Assembly: GCA_963205155.1 (NCBI GenBank)
Contig: CAUJJY010000035.1
Coordinates: forward strand, 1 to 5,751
Source of the DNA: Candidatus Zixiibacteriota bacterium
Lineage (GTDB): Bacteria; Zixibacteria; MSB-5A5; CAIYYT01
Length of the DNA: 5,751 bases
Direction of reading: 5' to 3'
The position numbers and the translations under genes are program-made. Below the pieces are notes generated by a model. The model did not search any database and was not told where the DNA came from. It was given only the letters and a program-made list of their open reading frames with translations. The stretch's first letter is position 1, and the number at the start of each line of letters is the position of its first letter. Positions 1 to 5,751 of the stretch are shown one piece after another.

Positions 1-1
1 G

Positions 2-736
2 GCGACATTTTTCGTACTCGGTTGGGTAGCGGAGCGTCATCCGCACCTGTTGGGAATGATCAAGGCACGCGGGCACGAACTGGCGTCGCATGGTTATGGC
101 CACGAATCAATCAAGCGGCTTGATGAAAAACAGTTTCGCGAAGATCTCATGCGATCAGTTGTTGCGATTGAACAGGCGTCGGGAGTGAGGGTTCGTGGTT
201 ATCGAGCTCCGACATTCTCGGTTGACCGAAAAAAAGAATGGATTTGGGAAACGCTGGTAGAATGCGGATTCGAATACGACTCAAGCATCTATCCAATCTA
301 TCACGATCTCTACGGTGATCCTTCGGCTCCGCGGTTTCCATATTACATCAACACGGCAGCGGGACGGCTATTGGAGATTCCGCCGACGACCTGCACGGTA
401 TTCGGAAGGCGGCTACCGGCCTGTGGAGGCGGCAGTTTCCGGTTATTTCCTTATTGGTACACGAAGAGGGCGACCGAAGCTTACAACGCTTGCGGGTATC
501 CGTCGATGGTCTACCTTCACCCATGGGAAATCGACCCAACGCAACCGCGTGAAAAGAATGCCGGACTGAAGAGCCGCTTGCGTCATTACACAAATCTCCA
601 CACAGTCGAGCCAAAACTTCGACGGATGTTATCGGAGTATAACTTTGCAACCGTAAGAGAAGTCTACCTTGACGGCGGTGGAGAGTTACTGGAAGCGATG
701 AAAAGGGACTCGGCAAAGCATACTTCTAAGCCTTAG
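2..736 (+). CDS. XrtA-type polysaccharide deacetylase (NodB fold with DUF3473-like C-terminus), 5'-truncated by window edge
   Basis: The reading frame is open from base 2 to the TAG at 734-736, giving 244 residues; the true start lies upstream. The family (TIGR03006/DUF3473, known from exosortase and PEP-CTERM exopolysaccharide loci) hydrolyses N-acetyl groups on a polysaccharide using a divalent metal. Seen directly: the fragment opens with ATFFVLGWVAERHP, the strand following the first catalytic motif; SHGYGH (fragment residues 29-34) supplies the two metal-binding histidines; RAPTFS (Arg at 68) is the NodB Arg-x-Pro motif; EIPPT and YLHPWE (His at 173) match the later active-site motifs; and the C-terminal RHYTNL region is typical of the DUF3473 extension. 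The Asp-containing first motif, roughly 40-50 residues further N-terminal, is outside the window. All visible catalytic positions are intact, so it looks functional. No other exopolysaccharide gene is visible downstream, so the rest of any such locus would lie upstream. Family assignment is firm; the exact glycan is unknown. Confidence 0.93.
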   Translation, partial: ATFFVLGWVAERHPHLLGMIKARGHELASHGYGHESIKRLDEKQFREDLMRSVVAIEQASGVRVRGYRAPTFSVDRKKEWIWETLVECGFEYDSSIYPIYHDLYGDPSAPRFPYYINTAAGRLLEIPPTTCTVFGRRLPACGGGSFRLFPYWYTKRATEAYNACGYPSMVYLHPWEIDPTQPREKNAGLKSRLRHYTNLHTVEPKLRRMLSEYNFATVREVYLDGGGELLEAMKRDSAKHTSKP

Positions 737-818
737 AGCTTGATCCGGCTGACGAACACTCCAAGAATTTCAATCTATCAATCACGGGTCGATGTTGATG
801 CACATTGCAAGATTGGAC

Positions 819-847
819 TTGTGTGTCTGCGTTCGCTTTGTTAGAAT
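819..847 (+). promoter_or_regulatory. possible sigma70-type promoter of the secreted protein gene
   Basis: A TTGTGT hexamer at 819-824 (three of six matches to TTGACA) is separated by 17 bases from TAGAAT at 842-847 (five of six matches to TATAAT). A transcript would begin near 854, about 26 bases before the ATG at 880. It sits in the 143-base gap after the deacetylase stop, which favours independent transcription of the next gene and also argues against a translation start at the earlier TTG (805). The evidence is pattern matching only, and the -35 match is weak. Confidence 0.25.
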
Positions 848-879
848 TACGACAAAGGATCCTTTACCCGGCAGCAAAA

Positions 880-2043
880 ATGTGTCGTTTAGCATCGACC
901 TTGGCTTTCTTGATCGTCGTTACTTCTAATCAAGTTTCAGCACAGACGGCATCACCTTATGGTGTCAGCACAATTGCAGACGCTCATAAAGTGACCGTGT
1001 TCTGGTTCTATCCTGCGGTTAACGAGACTACTCTTGCCACTGTCGATGACGAACCGCAATCGTTTTTGCTCTACGGGACGGCGGATGCCAGCGCCCGCTT
1101 GGCATCGGTATTCGACCTTCCGAGTGCCATTTGTGCGGTTGAGGCAGTCGAAATACGCCTGTGGCCAGAGGACCCGTTTCCGCGATTGCCGGGCGACCAG
1201 TCATCTCCTTTTGGACTTGCTGTTGACACCAATTTGCAGGCGGATACCATGGTAGTTCCTATTTGGCAAGGGACGAATCTGGTGCCTGCACCTTCGGCAA
1301 CAGGATGGCAGAGGTTCCCAATCAGAACACCAGTGATGTCGGACAGCGTCGTTGTCGAATTTCGATGGCAGGGAGGGACACCGACTGCGCCGCTGCCGGC
1401 AGTTGTCTTCAGCAGTCACTTCATCAACTCCTATATAGGAGCACTGAACAATGGAAATTTGGAATGGAGCGAAGTGTATGATGCGGTAGCGTTGATGAGG
1501 GTGCAGATCAATTTAGCGGACACTGATGCCGGAAGATCTACGGGTGCTCTCGCACCGGATTCATTCAGCGTCTTTGTATTCACCAGTCCTGACGAAGTCG
1601 ATAGTAATGATCCAATGATTGTGACGGTAAGCGATTCACTGCACATTGTACTTGATCGCACGAGTGCAGATGGAAAGTTGGTTACTGTGGCGGCTTGGAA
1701 AGACGGCGTCATGGGTGAAAAATCAGATATTGTCCAGATTGATGCGGCGACCGATGTGGAGGACGCGACATTGCCTCCAGAGATTTCTGCTCTATCTCAA
1801 AACTATCCAAATCCTTTTAACAATCAGACTGTCATATTTTCGAGCCGACAAGACGAAATTGTCATTTACAATATCCTTGGCAGGGAAGTGTGCCGTATAA
1901 GTGCGAGGAGTCGTGATGAAAACGGCGCTTTTCGCTTCGAATGGGATGGCAAAACAGGCGCCGGAACAACTCTGCCGAGTGGGGTATATTTCTATCGACA
2001 GCAAGGCAATTTAGGGGTTAAAAAGCTCATTATGCTAAAGTAG
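880..2043 (+). CDS. Secreted protein with C-terminal type IX-like sorting / FlgD-like domain
   Basis: I do not recognise a specific function. From the ATG at 880 the product is 387 residues. This start is preferred because it places a classical signal peptide at the N-terminus: MCRLAS, a hydrophobic core (LAFLIVV) and a likely cleavage after VSA at residue 21; the frame extends up to a TTG at 805, but that would bury the signal behind 25 residues. No good Shine-Dalgarno precedes it (AAAGGA at 854-859 is 20 bases away). The middle, residues about 22-300, is beta-rich. Its start (HKVTVFWFYP) resembles a fibronectin III-like strand, and the section with ICAVEAVEIRLW followed by a GWQRFPI strand resembles a jelly-roll-like module common in secreted proteins of FCB-related phyla; both are tentative. 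Residues about 302-387 form the tail: LSQNYPNPFN (305-314), VIYNILGREV (328-337), SGVYFY (367-372) and a Lys-rich end KKLIMLK. In Bacteroidetes such TIGR04183 tails direct export by the type IX system and surface attachment. No type IX component is visible here, so the export route is inferred. Confidence 0.85.
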   Translation: MCRLASTLAFLIVVTSNQVSAQTASPYGVSTIADAHKVTVFWFYPAVNETTLATVDDEPQSFLLYGTADASARLASVFDLPSAICAVEAVEIRLWPEDPFPRLPGDQSSPFGLAVDTNLQADTMVVPIWQGTNLVPAPSATGWQRFPIRTPVMSDSVVVEFRWQGGTPTAPLPAVVFSSHFINSYIGALNNGNLEWSEVYDAVALMRVQINLADTDAGRSTGALAPDSFSVFVFTSPDEVDSNDPMIVTVSDSLHIVLDRTSADGKLVTVAAWKDGVMGEKSDIVQIDAATDVEDATLPPEISALSQNYPNPFNNQTVIFSSRQDEIVIYNILGREVCRISARSRDENGAFRFEWDGKTGAGTTLPSGVYFYRQQGNLGVKKLIMLK

Positions 2044-2173
2044 TGCACCGCTGTCGGTTTGCGTTTGAACAAGGGGAACTACCCGCAGTTGAGCGTGCCA
2101 AATCGAAACAGAGCCGCAAATTCGAGACGACCGCTGGTAAATAATTAAGCAGTTGCTGTCGATTAACTTAGAT

Positions 2174-4798
2174 ATGGAGCGTACCGTCCAATCTACGTTG
2201 TCGCCGGAAGCCCTTTCGGCGTTCCTGCGGGAAGTTACAGCTGCAGCCAAGAAGATCGGGATTTATCCGCCCGGACATCCAGCGACAGTGAAAGCCGCGG
2301 AGAAACCGTTTGCACTCCTACGCGAATTGTTAGGATCAGGTCGCGCCGTAGTGTTTGCGCTTAGCGAAGGAACTCTGGTTGGTGACGGTGCACCACTGGA
2401 TGCGAAATTGATGTCAGAAGGGTTGGGCAAGGCGCTTATCGAATCGGGATTGTCGTCTATATCGTTTGAACCGGGAATTGCCAGTGAAGAGTTTGAGCTG
2501 CTGTTGGCGCAGTTGAATCTCAAGAAAGAGCATCGCGATCTGCAGAAATTTGTTGAGCAGAATCAAATTCGGCACATGAAGTTTGGGAAGTTCCAATATC
2601 AGTTGGTTAAAGACAACGAGCGCGTCATATCGGAAGATGAAATGATTTTCGGAGGCGGAACTGGAGGCGGCATGGGGGACGGTAGTGGTTTGGGTACTGG
2701 TTCAGGCGGGCAGTATACGCTTGATTCTCCGGAAGTCGCTCAACAAGTCGAGCGGACGATGACTGATGTATTGCGTAAGTATCCCGAACTATTGCTGCAG
2801 ATTGTCGTTCGAAAGCTCGGCGTGAGCGGCAGCGGTGGCGGAAGCGGTGGTGGGATCGGAGCAGGGGTTGGACCAGGCACCGGCAACGGCGGTGGAGGAC
2901 AGGGATCGGGCACCGGAAACGGTAGTGGATCCGGTGGAGGTGGCAACGGAGGCGGTTCGGGAGGCGGATCTGGTAGCGGTTCAGGTATCGGGAATTGCGG
3001 TGGCGTTGGTGGCGGTTCCGGCTCAGGTAGTGAGGTTGAGTGGCGCGGGGATATCGCTGGTGCCGTACGTGATGGCTTGCGCGCGCTTGGTGTTTCACAC
3101 GCCGGCACTTCGGAATGTGGTTCCGGGGCGGGATCTGGAAGCGGCTCCGGAAAGGGATCGGGAGCTGGTTCGGGAACTGGCGTCAAGTTTTCACCTGACG
3201 ACTATAAAAAACTCAAGGACGCATTTAAGCAAATCGACAATGAGGAACTGCTTGGACTTCTTATTTCGGCATTGAAAGTCTCGCTCGGAGAGTCCAGAAA
3301 TGTAGATCGAGTGGAAGTCGGCAAGACCTTGGTTGGCTTCAGGGAACTACTGGCCGAGCGAGAAGCAATCGAGTTATTGCCGCGACTCAAGGCAGAGATT
3401 GAGAGCCTTGATTTGCTCGACAACGACTACTTGCGCGAGATACTTTCGGCTGACGCGACACCAAAAAAAGTGGCACACATTGAGATAGAGAACTTCAAGT
3501 CGGATTTCTTCATGGGTGCAGTGAATCCGCGCAATGTCGATGATGTTCTCGGTTGGTTGGAGACAATTAGCGATAAGCAATACACCGAAGATTTTATTAA
3601 GAAATTCTACGACGGCATGGCGCGGCAGGGCTACGAACTCACTGAAACACAGCACGAGGCTCTATTGCGATTTGCCTCCCTTTGCGCCGAAGATGCCGAT
3701 GCGCCGGTTTCACGCCAACAAATTCACGAAATTCGCGACCGACTCTCAGATCCAGCGGTAGACTTGAAGGAATTTACGCTTCTGGCAGAAATGCTGGAGA
3801 AGTATTATATCAAGTACATCGAATTGGATCTATACAACGAAGCCACTTCGCTATTAGATCTGGTTATCCAAAAGCAGGACTCGGAAGTCATATACAACGA
3901 AGGAGTCATGGAGTACGCCGCCAAGGTCTACCAGCGTATGTCATCGGCGCAGCTTGCCGAGCAACTGGTGGCTAAATTGGGCAGAAGTCTTGAATTGGTC
4001 GGTAAGCCGATGATACCGTTACTGGAGAAGTTCAATAATCTTGAGCCGATACTGGTCTTTGCAAGTTATCTCAATCACAATGACCGCGGCGTTCGCATCA
4101 CTCTCATACGAATTCTTTCGAGTTTCGGGGAAAAGACTCTAAACGCGTTCAAGCTGGTGCTGTCCGATCGGACGCTCACAGCCCGACCATTGGGAAAGTC
4201 GGAGTTGCCGACTGAAACCTGGTTCAAGCTACGCAATCTGATCTTTGTACTGGGCAATATCCTGCATCCGGACTCGGTAGATATCGTTCGAAAATTCGCA
4301 CAGGATCCAGACGATCGGGTGGTGATGGAGGCATTGTTGGCACTTGAAAAGCTCGGCGGGCCCGAGTCTGCCAAGGCGGTTGCCAAGCTTATGCAGCATC
4401 CGACCCATGAAATCCACGTTAAAGCGCTCCATGCCCTCGGACAGATCGGCACAGCCGAAGAATACCCTTATGTGGAAGACTATTTCCTGCATAATGTAAC
4501 CGATCGCCAGGCTATATTGCCGGTGCTGATCCGACTGGACAAACAGCGCAGTTTGAGTTTTCTTGCCCAGGTTCTGCTCGGAGAGTCGGAAATATACAAT
4601 AAACTGTTCGCAAAAGCGGATGATGAGTTGAACGAGACGATAGTGAAAACGTTTATACTGTTGAGATCGGTAATCTTTGACGATGTTTTGCGCAAATACG
4701 TGCGCAATTCTACGCGTTCACTCTTCGGGCAGTTCCGAAAGTCCGAGTCAGTAAAAATGGCTGAACGGTACCTGAAGACCGTCTCTACAGATGAATGA
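2174..4798 (+). CDS. HEAT-repeat protein with YPPGHP N-terminal domain and large Gly/Ser-rich central linkers
   Basis: From the ATG at 2174 the product is 874 residues, ending at TGA 4796-4798. A TTG at 2153 would add seven residues; neither start has a Shine-Dalgarno. No signal peptide or membrane segment is seen, so it is probably cytoplasmic. Parts in order: residues about 1-150, a compact domain with IGIYPPGHP (28-36), a GTLVGDGAPL strand (66-75) and FEPG (98-101). I know this pattern from the N-termini of other bacterial HEAT-repeat and HD-type proteins, but have no firm family name for it. Gly/Ser tract 1 is 160-179, helical island 180-217, tract 2 is 218-286, helical island 287-315, tract 3 is 316-336. 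Residues about 337-630 are acidic and helical. From about 630 come HEAT-like repeats, clearest around PDDRVVMEALLALEKLGG (712-729) and HVKALHALGQIG. HEAT arrays are protein-binding solenoids, so a scaffold or adaptor role is inferred; no catalytic motif is visible. The gene overlaps the next by four bases. Confidence 0.88.
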   Translation: MERTVQSTLSPEALSAFLREVTAAAKKIGIYPPGHPATVKAAEKPFALLRELLGSGRAVVFALSEGTLVGDGAPLDAKLMSEGLGKALIESGLSSISFEPGIASEEFELLLAQLNLKKEHRDLQKFVEQNQIRHMKFGKFQYQLVKDNERVISEDEMIFGGGTGGGMGDGSGLGTGSGGQYTLDSPEVAQQVERTMTDVLRKYPELLLQIVVRKLGVSGSGGGSGGGIGAGVGPGTGNGGGGQGSGTGNGSGSGGGGNGGGSGGGSGSGSGIGNCGGVGGGSGSGSEVEWRGDIAGAVRDGLRALGVSHAGTSECGSGAGSGSGSGKGSGAGSGTGVKFSPDDYKKLKDAFKQIDNEELLGLLISALKVSLGESRNVDRVEVGKTLVGFRELLAEREAIELLPRLKAEIESLDLLDNDYLREILSADATPKKVAHIEIENFKSDFFMGAVNPRNVDDVLGWLETISDKQYTEDFIKKFYDGMARQGYELTETQHEALLRFASLCAEDADAPVSRQQIHEIRDRLSDPAVDLKEFTLLAEMLEKYYIKYIELDLYNEATSLLDLVIQKQDSEVIYNEGVMEYAAKVYQRMSSAQLAEQLVAKLGRSLELVGKPMIPLLEKFNNLEPILVFASYLNHNDRGVRITLIRILSSFGEKTLNAFKLVLSDRTLTARPLGKSELPTETWFKLRNLIFVLGNILHPDSVDIVRKFAQDPDDRVVMEALLALEKLGGPESAKAVAKLMQHPTHEIHVKALHALGQIGTAEEYPYVEDYFLHNVTDRQAILPVLIRLDKQRSLSFLAQVLLGESEIYNKLFAKADDELNETIVKTFILLRSVIFDDVLRKYVRNSTRSLFGQFRKSESVKMAERYLKTVSTDE
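2651..3181 (+). repeat. Glycine/serine-rich low-complexity coding tracts inside the HEAT protein
   Basis: Three in-frame tracts, at 2651-2710 (20 codons), 2825-3031 (69 codons) and 3119-3181 (21 codons), consist almost wholly of Gly with Ser, Thr, Asn and occasional Ala, Ile, Val or Lys. They are separated by two non-repetitive segments at 2711-2824 and 3032-3118 that encode short helices. The DNA is rich in GGN triplets but is not a perfect tandem repeat: Gly codons alternate among GGC, GGT and GGA (GGG is rarer), and in the middle tract all six serine codons occur. That suggests an old, protein-level linker rather than a recent slippage expansion. The antisense strand carries long Pro-rich and Arg/His-rich open frames here, which are by-products of the skewed composition. 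Confidence 0.9.
4795..4798 (+). promoter_or_regulatory. ATGA stop/start overlap coupling the HEAT protein to the peptidase
   Basis: The HEAT gene's TGA (4796-4798) is embedded in the peptidase's ATG (4795-4797). A second in-frame ATG at 4798 also overlaps the stop by one base. With no Shine-Dalgarno in the preceding 20 bases and no room for a promoter, the second gene is probably translated by ribosomes that terminate on the first and re-initiate. Which of the two ATGs is used cannot be decided from sequence; the signal peptide works with either. Confidence 0.7.
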
Positions 4799-5751
4799 TG
4801 AAGTTGCGAATACACTGGCTATTGGCGGCGTTGCTGCTTCTACCGAGCATGGCGTCAGCCCAATTCTATTTTGGGAAGAACAAGGTTCAATACCAGCCGT
4901 TCAACTGGAAGGTCCTTGCGACTCCCCATTTCCGGATCTACTTCTATGATCAGGAAAGCGACCTTGCCGAGATAGCGGCCGCGGCTGCCGAAGAATCCTA
5001 CGACGTCCTCGCTGACAAGTTTAATCATCACATATTTCGCAAGATACCGCTGATCATCTACAGCGCACCGACATTTTTCACACAGACCAACGTCACACCA
5101 ACTTTGCTGCCGGAGAGCGTTGCCGGATTCACCGAGTTTTTCAAAGGGCGCATGGTTGTACCGTTTAACGGCTCGATTTCGGACTTTCAGCGGGTCATCA
5201 GGCACGAATTGGTGCATGTGTTTACGTATGACAAAATTCCGGCGGTGATGTCACAGCATCGCAAGTTGAGCCTCTATGGGCCGCCCCTGTGGTTTACCGA
5301 GGGCCTGGCAGAATTCTGGTCGCGCGAATGGGATTCCGAGGCTGACATGGTTATGGCGGATATGGCGCTCGAGGGTAATCTCCTTCCGATCCACGAACTG
5401 GAGTACCTGTCGGGCACGTTTTTCATGTACAAGTACGGCGAATCATTCTGTCATTTTGTAGCGGAAACATACGGTGAGGACAAGCTTCAGGTAATGTTTG
5501 ACAACTGGTGGAAGGCAAAAACGTTTCGGCAATTGTTCAAACTGACCGTTGGCAAGTCGCTAGAAGAGGTCGGGGCAGAATGGGTGTATCACCTCAAGAA
5601 AAGGTACTTCCCGACATTGGAGGACAGCGATCTGCCGGCTCGAGTTGCGACACCGCTGGCGGAGAAGCTGTTTGCGGTAAAACCGCTGCCGTTGAGCATC
5701 ACTTATCGAGGCGCTTCAGACTGGATCGCATACAAAGCGAATAAGCTGGGA
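4795..5751 (+). CDS. Exported zinc metallopeptidase (peptidase MA-like), likely with a TolB-type beta-propeller, 3'-truncated by window edge
   Basis: The frame is open for 319 codons from the ATG at 4795 to the last base, with no stop. The N-terminus is a signal peptide: MMKLRIHW, a Leu/Ala-rich core and ASA at 20-22 before QFYFG. The catalytic domain follows: NWKVLATPHFRIYFY, a helix rich in Ala (AEIAAAAAEESYD), an IPLIIYS strand, GFTEFFKGRMVVPF, then RHELVHVF with the HExxH zinc motif (His137, Glu138, His141) and PPLWFTEGLAEFW, where Glu169 in the Glu-Gly-Leu-Ala motif is the expected third zinc ligand, 28 residues after His141. This arrangement is that of gluzincin peptidases of the MA clan (PF13485-like), with all key residues intact. 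Related proteins in Zixibacteria and Gemmatimonadetes-like bacteria continue into a TolB-like propeller; the last residues (SITYRGASDWIAYKANKLG, about 301-319) look like the first blade. It probably acts in the periplasm or outside the cell; the substrate is unknown. It is coupled to the HEAT gene by a four-base overlap. Confidence 0.9.
   Translation, partial: MMKLRIHWLLAALLLLPSMASAQFYFGKNKVQYQPFNWKVLATPHFRIYFYDQESDLAEIAAAAAEESYDVLADKFNHHIFRKIPLIIYSAPTFFTQTNVTPTLLPESVAGFTEFFKGRMVVPFNGSISDFQRVIRHELVHVFTYDKIPAVMSQHRKLSLYGPPLWFTEGLAEFWSREWDSEADMVMADMALEGNLLPIHELEYLSGTFFMYKYGESFCHFVAETYGEDKLQVMFDNWWKAKTFRQLFKLTVGKSLEEVGAEWVYHLKKRYFPTLEDSDLPARVATPLAEKLFAVKPLPLSITYRGASDWIAYKANKLG

Noticed and set aside
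777..799. Imperfect hairpin (ATCAA/TTGAT plus two further pairs across a bulge) after the deacetylase
   Set aside because: The stem is short, AT-rich and bulged with no following T run, so it is not a credible intrinsic terminator.
805..879. N-terminal extension of the secreted protein from TTG 805
   Set aside because: It would place 25 non-hydrophobic-start residues before a good signal peptide and would span the candidate promoter; the ATG at 880 is the better start.
2058..2120. TTTGCG ... CGCAAA inverted repeat in the gap before the HEAT gene
   Set aside because: Six-base arms with a loop of about 50 bases are expected by chance and no T tract follows.
2138..2148. AT-rich block (TAAATAATTAA) as a -10 element for the HEAT gene
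   Set aside because: AATAAT at 2140-2145 resembles a -10 hexamer, but no -35-like hexamer occurs at suitable spacing upstream, so I did not list it as a promoter.
2625..3098. Antisense Arg/His-rich open frame over the same tracts
   Set aside because: Another by-product of G-rich low-complexity DNA, with no plausible domain and wholly inside a convincing gene.
2740..3186. Long antisense open frame encoding a Pro/Glu/Asp-rich protein
   Set aside because: It is the reverse complement of the Gly/Ser codons of the HEAT protein; its composition is entirely explained by GGN and TCN/AGN codons read backwards, and the + strand frame is far longer and has recognisable domains.
2835..3275. Same-strand alternate frame rich in Val, Ala, Asp and Glu
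   Set aside because: A +1-shifted reading of the Gly-rich tracts; the main frame continues intact on both sides, so there is no sign of a frameshift.
4855..5217. Antisense open frame opposite the peptidase
   Set aside because: The + strand frame here carries a signal peptide and the intact HExxH motif and is open to the edge; the antisense frame shows no recognisable motif.
1..5751. A known defence, toxin-antitoxin, CRISPR or mobile-element system
   Set aside because: No transposase, integrase, nuclease, repeat-spacer pattern, terminal inverted repeats or tRNA-like structure was seen on either strand.

Overview
The window (about 50% GC by eye) reads as an ordinary-density bacterial chromosome segment with four genes, all on the + strand: two complete and one cut at each end. 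The best lineage hint is the combination of a C-terminal PNPFN/SGVYFY secretion tail (TIGR04183-like), an XrtA-type polysaccharide deacetylase, a secreted peptidase-MA protein that appears to run into a TolB-like propeller, and start codons with no clear Shine-Dalgarno sequence. This fits a member of the FCB group or a neighbouring candidate phylum (Zixibacteria, KSB1, Latescibacteria-like), but the phylum is inference from gene style, not proof.

Layout. 2-736: 3' part of a NodB-fold polysaccharide deacetylase with a DUF3473-like C-terminus, of the type linked to exopolysaccharide/exosortase loci. 737-879: intergenic, with a possible sigma70-type promoter at 819-847 and no convincing terminator. 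880-2043: a secreted protein with signal peptide, poorly recognisable beta-rich middle and a C-terminal sorting/FlgD-like domain. 2044-2173: intergenic, with only an AT-rich block near 2138-2148 as a weak promoter candidate. 2174-4798: an 874-residue protein with an N-terminal domain carrying a YPPGHP motif, three glycine/serine-rich linkers separated by two short helical islands, a long helical region and C-terminal HEAT-like repeats. 4795-5751: 5' part (319 codons, open to the window edge) of an exported zinc metallopeptidase with HELVH and a downstream WFTEGLAEF motif.

The last two genes overlap by four bases (ATGA) and are almost certainly co-transcribed and translationally coupled. The first two look like separate units. 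Three of the four proteins act, or probably act, on or outside the cell envelope; the HEAT protein has no signal peptide and is probably cytoplasmic. I see no mobile element, CRISPR array, RNA gene or recognisable defence system. The least ordinary object is the HEAT protein with its large glycine-rich centre, coupled to the exported peptidase.
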